A stretch of 63,490 bases of DNA from Thermoplasmata archaeon. Lineage in GTDB: Archaea; Thermoplasmatota; Thermoplasmata; Thermoplasmatales; Thermoplasmataceae. Shown here in pieces: positions 42,910-51,376 of the stretch (positions within the stretch are counted from its first letter, which is position 1; every line of letters begins with the position of its first letter). Location: positions 1 through 63,490 of the forward strand of contig JAJZWN010000003.1 in assembly GCA_021846695.1 (NCBI GenBank). The letters run 5' to 3'. Under the pieces are notes generated by a model, which saw only the letters and a list, made by a program, of their open reading frames with translations, was not told the DNA's origin and made no database searches. A program made the translations under genes and the position numbers.

Positions 42910-43469
42910 GGAACATCCTTCATTTTAAATTTGTACGCCAGTATATTTACACCCCTGTGTATTGGCGGGGTTATAACAAGTATTACGATAACTGGCAGTA
43001 GATCACCGTAAACAGACATGAAAAAAGGCCTTGCAAATATAAAGACCATGAGAAATGATACCAAAACAAATGGCCACTGGTCCAGTATAGAACCTTTGGC
43101 ACCGCGTTTCATGCCTATCCTTCTTTTCACAAATGACCCTGTTATATCACCAAGAAGTGACCCGAAACTCATTGGTATGAGAACCAGCACGGCATCAAGG
43201 AGATTTTTGCCATAATCGGGATATGGTATATTCAGAAAATGGACGGCATAGTAAATTATAATGCCTGATAGAACCCCTATAAGGGAACCACCGATAAATC
43301 CGGACCAGGATTTTCCATCTCCAAGAATCCGCTTTCCCCTGTATGTTTTGCCCATGTCCATTACAAAATGCCCGCCGGTAATCACTGCCCCAGGATTTGC
43401 TATAAATGCCGGAGCAAAAAGTATTATCCCGTATATTGTGAACAGTACGATATTACCCATAAGTTTCAA
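42903..43469 (-). CDS. carS: CDP-archaeol synthase CarS
   Basis: Integral membrane enzyme that activates digeranylgeranylglyceryl phosphate with CTP in archaeal phospholipid synthesis. The 188-residue protein has about five helices and the DUF46/CarS motifs DMGKTYRGKRILGDGKSWSG, GDITGSFVKRRIGMKRGAKG and ILDQWPFVL. It sits in a tight block: the upstream HTH-CBS regulator overlaps its start by 17 bp and pth2 overlaps its end. Confidence 0.94.
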   Translation of the reverse strand: MKLMGNIVLFTIYGIILFAPAFIANPGAVITGGHFVMDMGKTYRGKRILGDGKSWSGFIGGSLIGVLSGIIIYYAVHFLNIPYPDYGKNLLDAVLVLIPMSFGSLLGDITGSFVKRRIGMKRGAKGSILDQWPFVLVSFLMVFIFARPFFMSVYGDLLPVIVILVITPPIHRGVNILAYKFKMKDVPW

Positions 43470-44031
43470 CTGCCTTTAGTACATCAGCCTTTGTAATTAT
43501 TCCCTTGAGTTCTGCACCGTCAACTATCAACACAGCGTTGGAGTATTTTAAAAGTGGATATATCATTGATATGGGGCTATTTTTATCCAGCTGCGGCAGG
43601 ACCTTCCCCATTACCTTTTTCACTGTCAAAAGTTTCAGGGATTCTATGCTTGTACCCTTTATCAGCATATCATTGATATCAGACTCCGTAATTGTCCCGA
43701 TGATCCGTTTATCAGATGTTACAACCGGTAGCTGTGAATAGCCTTTTTCCCTCATTTTATTCAATGCGGATATGATAGAATCGTTCATTTCGCAAGTATC
43801 AACATCCTTTGTCATTATAAATTCAGCTTTAATATCTATATCCCTTGCGCGGTTTCCGGAGGTGTTCAGATATTCAAATATCTTCCTGACCTTATCATAG
43901 GCAGGGTTGATCTCTCCCTTTTCCAGCCTGGCAATATATGACTGGCTTACACCACTGATGCGTGCCAGTTCCTTCTGGCTAATACCCAGTGATTTGCGCA
44001 TTTTCCTCAATTCCTCAATACTAGGAAGCAT
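43453..44031 (-). CDS. HTH - CBS-pair transcriptional regulator
   Basis: A 192-residue protein with an Xre-type helix-turn-helix (residues about 5-60: LRKMRKSLGISQKELARISGVSQSYIARLEKGEINPAY). A CBS pair follows (about 72-190: IISALNKMREKGYSQLPVVTSDKRIIGTITESDI and a second copy ending AELKGIITKADVLKAVE). CBS pairs sense adenine nucleotides or S-adenosylmethionine. The overlap with carS suggests that it controls its own operon, lipid synthesis plus Pth2, in answer to energy state; this is inference from position. It is divergent from tmk. Confidence 0.9.
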   Translation of the reverse strand: MLPSIEELRKMRKSLGISQKELARISGVSQSYIARLEKGEINPAYDKVRKIFEYLNTSGNRARDIDIKAEFIMTKDVDTCEMNDSIISALNKMREKGYSQLPVVTSDKRIIGTITESDINDMLIKGTSIESLKLLTVKKVMGKVLPQLDKNSPISMIYPLLKYSNAVLIVDGAELKGIITKADVLKAVETYG

Positions 44032-44098
44032 TTAATTGATATAATTAATTACTATTAATAATTATTTAAATTCCAGATTCAATTATCATAAATAATAA

Positions 44099-44106
44099 TT
44101 TATAAG
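44099..44106 (+). promoter_or_regulatory. TATA-like box of tmk
   Basis: TTTATAAG lies exactly 20-27 bases before the ATG at 44126, a clear leaderless promoter in the 94-bp divergent spacer. Confidence 0.55.
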
Positions 44107-44125
44107 CCTTGAATATACCCATACA

Positions 44126-44737
44126 ATGTTCATAACCATGGAAGGAATAGATGGGTCAGGAAAGACCACACTGATAAACTCACTGAAGCCTGTATTCCCT
44201 GATTTTCATTACACAAAAGAACCTACAGATGCGTTCCAATTCGGTGACCTCAAAAAACTCAGCAGCCCGGAGAATTCCTTTTATAACTTCTTTCTTTTTA
44301 CCTATGACAGGCTAAACCACCAGGGAGAACTTAGAAGCAATAAAAAAATAATATGTGATCGCTACCTTGCCTCATCCATAGCCTATGAGGGACCAATGAT
44401 CGAAAAGTTACTGGGTGACCAAAATGCAACGGTACGCTGGATGGTGAATGTATCTAAAATAATGTTGATGCCTGATATTATTATTTATCTGGATGTTGAT
44501 ATAAACACAGCTGTGGATCGTATAACGGCCAGCAGGAAGGATCTTAATTTCAGAGGGAGGCAGTTATCAATACTGGAGGAAAGGCATGGGCTTTCCTGCA
44601 TAAAAAAATATTACGACTATTTTCTGGATAATATTTCAGAATTTATTGAAAAACCGGTTGATGTAATAAAAATAAATGCAAATGATCCAGCATCTTTTGT
44701 TCTCGAAAAGGTGCAGAAAATAATAAAATCCCTTTAG
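44126..44737 (+). CDS. tmk: Thymidylate kinase
   Basis: Phosphorylates dTMP to dTDP. The 203-residue protein has P-loop MEGIDGSGKTT (5-15), the substrate-site TKEPT motif, the catalytic CDRYLASSIAYEG (DR(Y/F) motif) and the LID region with KDLNFRGRQLSILEER. It directly abuts the convergent methionine aminopeptidase gene. Thymidine kinase at 15.2-15.8 kb provides the salvage input. Confidence 0.95.
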   Translation: MFITMEGIDGSGKTTLINSLKPVFPDFHYTKEPTDAFQFGDLKKLSSPENSFYNFFLFTYDRLNHQGELRSNKKIICDRYLASSIAYEGPMIEKLLGDQNATVRWMVNVSKIMLMPDIIIYLDVDINTAVDRITASRKDLNFRGRQLSILEERHGLSCIKKYYDYFLDNISEFIEKPVDVIKINANDPASFVLEKVQKIIKSL

Positions 44738-45613
44738 TCAGGCTGTTGTCACAATTATTTCGTCGCCCAGTACCATTATTGTATGCTCTGACTGTGCGAT
44801 CATTGCCTTGCTATGCTCTTTCAGCACTGCGAATCCGGATATGTATTTGCTTGACATTTTCTTTCTTAAATATTCCTGGTCATTATCCATTATCTTTGAT
44901 ACCCATCGTTCAGCGAATGGGGCAGTGTTGAAGTTTTTATAGAGGATTTCTTCCCTGTCCTGCTTTCTGGGCTGGTCGATTATGTATATATTTCCGAGCT
45001 GGCCGTTGTGGATCATCCCTAAGCCGGTGCTGGCAAATGGCTCTATTGCTATTACCTTATCTGTTTGTATAGTTTCTCCATTGCCATCATCGTAATTCGG
45101 TATGAAAATTTCTGAATGAAGGTCATAACGGTTAATTCCATGTCCCCCCAGATTTTTTACAGGTTTGAATCCATGTGATGTGATGACGTTGCCTATTTCC
45201 TGCCCTATTCTATAAATGCTGATCATGGGCCTCAGTATTTTTATAGCAGCATTGAGTGCCTCCCTTGTTGCGCCTATTAAATCACTGTAATTTCCAGTAT
45301 TGCCAACCTCCATGGTGGCGGCATTATCTGACATATACCCATCTACCATGGCGCCCAGGTCTACCTTGACAAGGTCTCCTGTATGGAATTTCTTTTTATC
45401 GCCCTCAAAGGGGGTGTAATGGGCCGCCTCGTTATTGATAGATAAATTGACCGGAAATGATGGCAGTGCTCCCCTGTCCCGTATATACTGCTCTGCCTTT
45501 TCAGCAACATCGTAAAAAAGGGCCCCTGGTTCTATAAGTGTTTGTGCATATTCCAGTGCATCCCTTCCGATTTTTCCGGCAAGCATGTACTTTTCCTTTA
45601 TTTCGTGATCCAT
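44738..45613 (-). CDS. map: Methionine aminopeptidase, type II
   Basis: Removes initiator methionine. Numbered from the ATG at 45613, the five metal ligands of the pita-bread fold fall at Asp85 (VKVDLGA), Asp96 (MSDNA), His158 (GGHGINRY), Glu191 (AIEPFAS) and Glu276 (QSEHTIM); the substrate His is in EAAHYTP. The helical insert typical of type II enzymes lies after IEPFASTG. I choose 45613 (MDHEIKEKYMLAGKIG) because it aligns with other archaeal MetAPs and has a TTAAAT box 24-29 bases upstream; an ATG three codons earlier exists. Confidence 0.95.
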   Translation of the reverse strand: MDHEIKEKYMLAGKIGRDALEYAQTLIEPGALFYDVAEKAEQYIRDRGALPSFPVNLSINNEAAHYTPFEGDKKKFHTGDLVKVDLGAMVDGYMSDNAATMEVGNTGNYSDLIGATREALNAAIKILRPMISIYRIGQEIGNVITSHGFKPVKNLGGHGINRYDLHSEIFIPNYDDGNGETIQTDKVIAIEPFASTGLGMIHNGQLGNIYIIDQPRKQDREEILYKNFNTAPFAERWVSKIMDNDQEYLRKKMSSKYISGFAVLKEHSKAMIAQSEHTIMVLGDEIIVTTA

Positions 45614-45670
45614 AAATATCATACATTTATTTCTTCATTTAACATTAACTTAACCTAAAAGTTAGAATAT

Positions 45671-46198
45671 TTATAATTTTCCTGCATTGAACTGTTCATC
45701 GGTCATTGGTGTTTCTTTCTCTGCCCATCTGCTATAGAGAGTCCCAAGCAGGTAACCGAATACCAGAAGTGAGATTATGCCAAGTCCCAGTGTGGCCACA
45801 TAGTAAATAATCCCGTAAGAACTTATATCTATGGCACCGATAAGGACGTCGAATATTAACCAGAGAATTAGCCCGAACATCTCACCCTTTACTATCATGT
45901 TTTTGCCCGGCAGTTTTCCATGCACATATGCAAATATTATTCCAAGAATCAGCCCGACGATCAAACCGCCTATTATGCCCTCGGCAATGGAAAGATCAAC
46001 AGCTGTTACGTATAATTCAGCTGCAGTGATGTGAATACTGGAATTTATTGCTGATTCTGCTGCCGCCTCTTTTGAGAGGATTTTCATCACATCAGCCTTG
46101 AAAATTGTAAGTGTTATATAACTAAAAATACCTGAAAATATGCCATACACCAATCCTGCAACAAGTCCTGCCTTTGCTCCTGTACCTGCCTTCCCCAT
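45671..46198 (-). CDS. Four-helix membrane protein of unknown function
   Basis: A 175-residue protein with four membrane segments (about 7-32, 68-92, 104-124, 128-152). The first and second are Gly-rich (GAKAGLVAGLVYGIFSGIF; EGIIGGLIVGLILGIIFAYV), and the C-terminus is acidic and cytoplasmic. Glycine-zipper helices suggest tight packing or oligomers. No named family is recognised, but a similar N-terminal GLKAG helix occurs in the protein encoded at 17.1-17.5 kb. It has no operon partner: flanking genes on either side are map (same strand, 58 bp away) and the divergent E1-like gene. Confidence 0.65.
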   Translation of the reverse strand: MGKAGTGAKAGLVAGLVYGIFSGIFSYITLTIFKADVMKILSKEAAAESAINSSIHITAAELYVTAVDLSIAEGIIGGLIVGLILGIIFAYVHGKLPGKNMIVKGEMFGLILWLIFDVLIGAIDISSYGIIYYVATLGLGIISLLVFGYLLGTLYSRWAEKETPMTDEQFNAGKL

Positions 46199-46315
46199 AA
46201 AAAAGGATACTGCAGTTGTATTTAAATTTTGTTCTAATCAAACTATAACAATCAGGAATTCTCTTATGAAAATGCAGGATAAAATTATTTTAACCATGCT
46301 GCAGATATACATATC

Positions 46316-47089
46316 ATGGACATGGCCAGATATGCCAGGCAGATTGCACTGAAACAGATCGGGAAGGAAAACCAGGAGAAATTGCTGGAAAAATCGGTGC
46401 TGATTATAGGACTTGGGGGTACAGGCAGCGCGGCCGCTGAAATGTTTTCCCGCCTTGGTGTAAAAAAATTAATTTTGATAGACAGGGATAAAATAGAGAT
46501 AACAAACCTGAACAGGCAGATCCTTTATGGCATGGATGACCTGAAAAAATATAAGGCTGAAACGGCTGCAGCCAAAATAAGGGAAATTAACCCGGACATC
46601 GATGTTGAATTTTATAACAGGGCTTTTGATGCGGATATGGCATATCTCACCGGCACAGTAGACCTTGTTTTCGACGGGACAGATAATATGACAACCCGGT
46701 TTATAATAAATGATGCCTGCGACAAATATGGAATACCGTGGATATTTACATCTGCAATAGAGACCTACGGGGAGTTCAAGGCAGTAGTCCCGGGAAAAAC
46801 CTCGTGCTATGCATGTTTCAATAGAGACCCGGCAGATCTGCCATCCTGTGAAGTTTCCGGTGTCATGAGCACAATTCCTGCAATTATTGCAATGTACGGG
46901 GTAAACCTGGCAGTCAAGGTGCTTCTTAATTATGAAATAGACGGAAGCATGTATTTCATTGATGGTTTTGCTTTTGAAATAAACAGAATAGGCATAGAAA
47001 AAAACATGAGCTGCAGATGCTGCCATGATAAAAATTATGTGTACCTCGGCAGGGAGTATTCTGGGATTGGAAAATCAATTTTATTATAA
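46316..47089 (+). CDS. moeB: E1-like adenylyltransferase (ThiF/MoeB/UbaA family)
   Basis: Adenylates the C-terminal glycine of a ubiquitin-like sulfur carrier. The 257-residue protein has nucleotide motif IIGLGGTGSAA (30-40), DRDKIEITNLNRQ, the metal-binding FDGTDN (119-124), catalytic Cys178 (PSCEVSG) and zinc ligands Cys164, Cys167, Cys233 and one of Cys235/Cys236 in the unusual MSCRCC run. Archaeal members serve molybdopterin synthesis, tRNA thiolation and protein sampylation at once. No small ubiquitin-like gene is next to it. A TATA-like AAATTATTTTAA precedes the start. Confidence 0.9.
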   Translation: MDMARYARQIALKQIGKENQEKLLEKSVLIIGLGGTGSAAAEMFSRLGVKKLILIDRDKIEITNLNRQILYGMDDLKKYKAETAAAKIREINPDIDVEFYNRAFDADMAYLTGTVDLVFDGTDNMTTRFIINDACDKYGIPWIFTSAIETYGEFKAVVPGKTSCYACFNRDPADLPSCEVSGVMSTIPAIIAMYGVNLAVKVLLNYEIDGSMYFIDGFAFEINRIGIEKNMSCRCCHDKNYVYLGREYSGIGKSILL

Positions 47090-47872
47090 TACAGTGATTT
47101 TCACTATTTCACTGATTACCACTATTATGAAAACTACCCCGAGGAAACGGTAGATAATCTTCTGATCCACCTTATGGGCCAGTATAGAAAAATAGTATCC
47201 TGAGATAAGTGCTATCAATCCTATTACAATTGCAGCCAAAAAGTCTATATGCCCTATCCTGAAGTAGCCAACAGAACCACTGAAGGCAGAAAGGAACATC
47301 GCCAGTGTGGCTGTACCTACCATATTCTGTGCCTTCATGGAGAAAAGCAGAATAATGACAAGGATAAACATTATTCCCCCGCTGGTGCCAATTATCCCGG
47401 TCAATGTCCCTATGGGTATACTAAGGAGGAAGCCAATGAGAAGTGCAATGGGCCTTTTGAGATTGATTTTCCTGATCCCCTTTTCTTCTGTCCTGTATGA
47501 TTTTTTTATGACATAATAACTCATATATGCAGCCATGGCCGTGAAAGCGATCTCCAGTGGAAGTACGGGCACTATATGTGCAACGAAGGCCCCTATCTGG
47601 GCACCAACTATGGCACCCATGCCAAGGATCAATCCAATTCCTATATCAAGCGTCTTCTTCTTAAGGTAAACGTAGATGACTATGGTTGTCGTAATAACAT
47701 CAACCAGCAGGCTTGTTCCTATTGATGTTTTAAAATCTATGCCCATATATGATAAAACCGGAACAACAACAAGGACACCACTGCTGCCTGTTATGCCTGT
47801 AAGGGCTCCAACAGCGATTCCGACAATTAGTAGTATTAAGAGAAGCAGGTACATACTGGTGAATTGCGGCAT
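47084..47872 (-). CDS. TSUP (TauE/SafE) family membrane permease
   Basis: A 262-residue permease with about eight helices and the internal repeat of the family: GALTGITGSSGVLVVVPVLSYMGID near the N-terminus is echoed by GTLTGIIGTSGGIMFILVIIL in the middle. TSUP proteins carry sulfite, sulfonates or sulfoacetate across the membrane, often as exporters. The gene converges with the E1-like gene, overlapping by 6 bp. A sulfur link with the sulfite-oxidase-fold protein at 36.4 kb is possible but unproven. Confidence 0.88.
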   Translation of the reverse strand: MPQFTSMYLLLLILLIVGIAVGALTGITGSSGVLVVVPVLSYMGIDFKTSIGTSLLVDVITTTIVIYVYLKKKTLDIGIGLILGMGAIVGAQIGAFVAHIVPVLPLEIAFTAMAAYMSYYVIKKSYRTEEKGIRKINLKRPIALLIGFLLSIPIGTLTGIIGTSGGIMFILVIILLFSMKAQNMVGTATLAMFLSAFSGSVGYFRIGHIDFLAAIVIGLIALISGYYFSILAHKVDQKIIYRFLGVVFIIVVISEIVKITVL

Positions 47873-47943
47873 CCCTAAAATATCATATCAAAAATGGCAA
47901 TATCTTTATATTAATCCAGTTACGTTTATTACTGTTAATAATA

Positions 47944-48426
47944 TTGGACCATGTGGATAATGTCAAAAAGTATATAATAGATACATCGGCAATCCTGTCC
48001 GGAAGAATTAACATTTCAACCAGCAATTATATTTACCCGGATTCCGTAATAAATGAAATCAAAAATGGTTCCCTGGAAAAGATTCTTGATGTGGCGGATA
48101 TAAATATCCAGAATCCTGAGAAAAAATATGTGGAAATGGCGGTAAATGCTGCAATGAAAACCGGGGATTACAGTGTCCTCAGCAAGACAGATATTGATGT
48201 GCTTGCACTTGCAATAGAATACGATGGAACAATAGTTACTGATGACTATGCCATCCAGAATGTGGCCAGGCAATGCGGCATAGAATATTCTGGAAGCGGC
48301 ATAGAACCAATAAAGAAGAGCATAGTATGGAAGTACAGGTGCACTGGATGCCATAGAATATATGACAAATACATAGAAATATGCCCCGTTTGCGGCCATA
48401 CAGTAAAACGTTATTCCAGGAAGTGA
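47944..48426 (+). CDS. nob1: rRNA endonuclease Nob1 (PIN domain + zinc ribbon)
   Basis: Trims the 3' end of 16S rRNA. The protein has an N-terminal PIN nuclease domain with acidic residues in YIIDTSAILSG, LSKTDIDVLALA and IVTDDYAIQ. A C-terminal zinc ribbon (YRCTGCHRIYDKYIEICPVCGH) with a C-x2-C pair on each side and a basic tail follow. The start is uncertain: TTG at 47944 or GTG at 47953. The second has a GTTTATTA box 22-29 bases upstream, suiting leaderless expression. Either leaves the PIN domain intact. Confidence 0.93.
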   Translation: MDHVDNVKKYIIDTSAILSGRINISTSNYIYPDSVINEIKNGSLEKILDVADINIQNPEKKYVEMAVNAAMKTGDYSVLSKTDIDVLALAIEYDGTIVTDDYAIQNVARQCGIEYSGSGIEPIKKSIVWKYRCTGCHRIYDKYIEICPVCGHTVKRYSRK

Positions 48427-48427
48427 C

Positions 48428-49009
48428 CTATCTCCTGTGAAGCTCGTAATCCAGCATATCTATGATTTCCCTGATATTTTCCTTATACCTGGACAGGCTA
48501 TCGTAGAGATTTACAACCACAGGCATCCATTCAATGAGATTTTCAGGTGGCACCAGTGTAATTTCATAATTGCTTTTGAATTCCTTTACTGTTTTTCCAG
48601 AAGGCCCGTACATTACCCTGAACTGTTTGTATATATTTTTATAAAAATCAAATGGCTCATAAACTGAGGGCTGTATAATAAAGAGATGCTCGAAATACTT
48701 TCTGGATATTTCAATATGGGCGAATATTTTACTGTATTTTTCACCGTTGCTGAAAAGCCTTAAATGTAGTTCCCAGGGGAATGATATTTCCTTTGCAAGG
48801 CTGAATACCTCTCCCTTGAAAAAACTGGGTGTTGCGTCATGGAAGCCGTGCTTTATCAGGGCAACTGCGATATTATCTGTATATTTTTCAGGATATAAAA
48901 GTGAAAATAATGACTCATCCGAAATTTTATCCTTATTAACTGTAATTTTACTTCCGTCCTCAAGAACTATTTCCTTCGGGAATTTTACAGTTATACTATT
49001 AACCTCCAT
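48428..49009 (-). CDS. Hypothetical protein, 193 residues
   Basis: I do not recognise this protein. It is soluble, of mixed alpha/beta composition, with a beta-rich start (NSITVKFPKEIVLEDGSKITVNKD), an aromatic-rich middle (SFPWELHLRLFSNGEKYSKIFAHIE) and a helical, charged C-terminus (LYDSLSRYKENIREIIDMLDYELHRR). No Cys clusters, nucleotide loops or membrane segments are visible. The open frame, length and normal codon look support a real gene. It converges with nob1 at one base and lies 40 bp downstream of the ETF gene start region of the next unit; no functional hint follows from this. Confidence 0.7.
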   Translation of the reverse strand: MEVNSITVKFPKEIVLEDGSKITVNKDKISDESLFSLLYPEKYTDNIAVALIKHGFHDATPSFFKGEVFSLAKEISFPWELHLRLFSNGEKYSKIFAHIEISRKYFEHLFIIQPSVYEPFDFYKNIYKQFRVMYGPSGKTVKEFKSNYEITLVPPENLIEWMPVVVNLYDSLSRYKENIREIIDMLDYELHRR

Positions 49010-49049
49010 TATAGATTATATAAAGGTAGTAAATTATATTTTTCACAGA

Positions 49050-50723
49050 TTAATGGTTAATATGGGTGCATAATTCACCTATAAATTCATGTGAGTCCAT
49101 AACTATACCGAAATCAGAGTGCCTGAATATTGGTGCTTCAGGATTTTTATTTATTGCTATAACCCTGCCTGCATACCTTATTCCAACAATATGGTTATCA
49201 GATCCGGAGATGCCTACAGCAATATAAAGGTCAGGAGATACTGAAACACCAGTAAGTCCAATCTGGAACTGCCTGGGAATTCTTCCCATATCTACCACCC
49301 TTCTTGTTGCTCCCACTGATGCCCCGATCTTTTCTGCTATGCCGTATATTTTTGGAATGTCATCTGCCATGACTCCTGTTCCTATGCCGAATATCACAGG
49401 GGTGTCCAGTGGCCGCAGTGTGCTGTCCAGCGTCTTTCTTTCAATAATTCTGTATTCTGGAGAAGCCCTGGACCTTATTTTCGTTGTTTCGAAGGATCTG
49501 CTAATAAACCTAACCTGAAACATGCCTTTCCTCACAGTGGCCATATCCGGGTCTGTTTTTGATTTTATAACAGCTATTATTCCGCCTCCGAATGATGGCT
49601 TGTACTGTATCATTTTTCCATTTTCCATTTTTATGTCAACACAGTCAGCAGTTAAACCCAGCCCCAGGGATGCCGCGACAAATGACATTATGTCACGCCC
49701 GTTCAGATTGGATGGGGCGAGAACATGCCTTACAGGGTTTTCTTTTATATATTTTGCCACATATTTCGCCATAGAAACATTGCTATAATCCTCCAGGTAT
49801 ATATACTGATGGCAGGCCATCCCCTGAAGCTTTACTGGATCGATGTTCCCTATCACTGTAATTTTATCATGCGTGCTTTCGGCTATTTTGGAAGAGATCT
49901 CCATGGAGATTTTAGGGTCATCCACTGCAAGCCCCAGGAATACATCTCCAGTTTCCGGTTCACCGATATAGTCCCTGTGTGTGCCTGAAGAGCCGTGACC
50001 TGCCTCATGCAGAATCTCTATAAATTTATTGAAATCTATGAATTTATTATCTCTGGAGCTGTTGAGCGGAAAGGTATCTGCTACCTCAGTGGGCGATTGG
50101 CTTCCTTTCCATGGTGTAATATCTGAATCATATACCTCAACATCCTCTATTTTAACTGAAGGGTCTATCTGCCTTGCCCTGTTGATCTTTTCGCTGACTG
50201 AAAAAAATGCCGGAAGTGGTACCTCATATTTTGAGATGCCATCATCCTCATCCCGGGTTACCTCAACACTTTTTTCCATAATCTCTATTCCTGATACACC
50301 CGAGAGAAAATTATAGCCGGACATCCATGCAGTTTCAGGCGGTACCTGTGATGTTTCTCCATCCAGTGAAGATTTTCCCGTGAGCACAATATCGGGATTT
50401 ATAATGTTGACAAGGGCCGATAGTATATGCGATGTTACGAATGTATCAGATCCGGCGAAATTGCGGTCGCTTAATAAAATTCCATGGTTTATTCCCATAC
50501 GCATCGAATCTTTAAGTATTTCAGCGGCATCTGGTGGACCCATGGATGCAGCATAGGTTTCATATCCATATTTTTCAGATAACTGCACAGCAGCCTCAAC
50601 CGCCTTTTTGTCATACGAATTAAATAAGAGCTTTACCCCACTCCTTATTATTCTCTTGGTTTTTTCATCAAATTTAATTGCGCTTATATCCGGAATTTGC
50701 TTAACAAGAACCAGAATTTTCAT
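49050..50723 (-). CDS. etfBA: Electron transfer flavoprotein, beta-alpha fusion
   Basis: A 557-residue single-chain ETF. Residues about 1-225 are the beta subunit (MKILVLVKQIPD, YDKKAVEAAVQLSEKYG, GKSSLDGETSQVPPETAWM). Residues about 235-557 are the alpha subunit, including the FAD-binding GATRRVVDMGRIPRQFQIG, YIAVGISGSDNHIVG and AINKNPEAPIFRHSDFGIV. Separate genes are usual; fused forms are known in Thermoplasmatales and Sulfolobales. It moves electrons from acyl-CoA or other dehydrogenases towards the quinone pool. The start overlaps the stop of the Rieske gene by 4 bp, so the Rieske protein is a likely redox partner. Confidence 0.95.
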   Translation of the reverse strand: MKILVLVKQIPDISAIKFDEKTKRIIRSGVKLLFNSYDKKAVEAAVQLSEKYGYETYAASMGPPDAAEILKDSMRMGINHGILLSDRNFAGSDTFVTSHILSALVNIINPDIVLTGKSSLDGETSQVPPETAWMSGYNFLSGVSGIEIMEKSVEVTRDEDDGISKYEVPLPAFFSVSEKINRARQIDPSVKIEDVEVYDSDITPWKGSQSPTEVADTFPLNSSRDNKFIDFNKFIEILHEAGHGSSGTHRDYIGEPETGDVFLGLAVDDPKISMEISSKIAESTHDKITVIGNIDPVKLQGMACHQYIYLEDYSNVSMAKYVAKYIKENPVRHVLAPSNLNGRDIMSFVAASLGLGLTADCVDIKMENGKMIQYKPSFGGGIIAVIKSKTDPDMATVRKGMFQVRFISRSFETTKIRSRASPEYRIIERKTLDSTLRPLDTPVIFGIGTGVMADDIPKIYGIAEKIGASVGATRRVVDMGRIPRQFQIGLTGVSVSPDLYIAVGISGSDNHIVGIRYAGRVIAINKNPEAPIFRHSDFGIVMDSHEFIGELCTHINH

Positions 50724-51040
50724 GGAAGTTCCACCAGTATCATTCCGTTTTCTACCTTTGCAGGATAGGATTTAAGATTGTCAATGGGCGCGCTCTCGTC
50801 TTCTGGCCCTGAAACAACATGACCTGTCTGTATATCAAAGGATGCAAAATGTGCAGGGCATATTACGTTGCACTTTTCTATAAAACCTTCTGATAGATCT
50901 GTCTGTTCATGGGTACAGTAAAGGCCGGTTGCGTATATTTTCCCTTTTATATTTGCAATAAGCAGGGGCGTGCCCTTAACTGTAACGGCCTTCAGAGAAT
51001 TGTCATCAATTTTATCTATTTTAAACACAGCTTCCCACAT
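50720..51040 (-). CDS. Rieske-type [2Fe-2S] ferredoxin
   Basis: A 106-residue soluble Rieske domain with both ligand pairs: Cys42-Thr-His44 (YCTHEQTDLSEG) and Cys61-Pro-Ala-His64 (CPAHFASFDI). The Gly-Pro loop SGPEDESAPIDNL follows. There is no membrane anchor, and the disulfide Cys of high-potential bc1 Rieske proteins are absent (Cys57 stands alone), so it is the NirD/dioxygenase-ferredoxin type. It is coupled to the fused ETF. A TATTTATAAT box (51061-51070) lies 21-30 bases upstream. Confidence 0.93.
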   Translation of the reverse strand: MWEAVFKIDKIDDNSLKAVTVKGTPLLIANIKGKIYATGLYCTHEQTDLSEGFIEKCNVICPAHFASFDIQTGHVVSGPEDESAPIDNLKSYPAKVENGMILVELP

Positions 51041-51376
51041 GGTTATAAATATTTAATCTGATTATAAATATTGTGCATCGGGAATTTCCATAAAATCCTG
51101 TATAATATTGTGACTTAACACATTTTAACAACTAAGAGTTTTCATTATTTTTATTGTTATTGGTTATAACCCCGGGTTCAATAATCCAGAATTAGCATGT
51201 GGGTAAATAATGTCACATAATTTCAGAATTCATTATAAAATGTAGAACAAGCTAAGGTTAGATATGCAATATGTGATTTCCTCCTCGAGATAAATTGCCG
51301 GTATCAGCCCTATCAAAATAGTGTTTAAACAGTATCGATTAGCAACTTATATATATGTATAAACTAATAATTATAG
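51041..51376. other. 336-bp intergenic region between divergent Rieske/ETF and gluconolactonase-like units
   Basis: No reading frame with a recognisable product and no tRNA fold is visible. Besides TATA boxes near both ends it holds a GC-rich island in AT-rich surroundings, with two overlapping palindromes: GGTTATAACC (51162-51171) and AACCC-C-GGGTT (51168-51178). These share the AACC arm, so alternative pairings are possible. They may be a regulator site or a remnant. Confidence 0.4.
51346..51357 (+). promoter_or_regulatory. TATA-like box of the SMP-30-like gene
   Basis: CTTATATATATG is centred about 26 bases before the ATG at 51377. Confidence 0.5.

Noticed and set aside
51171..51186. GGTTCAATAATCC as part of a tRNA
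   Set aside because: It resembles a T-loop, but no matching T-stem, anticodon arm or acceptor stem can be formed around it.
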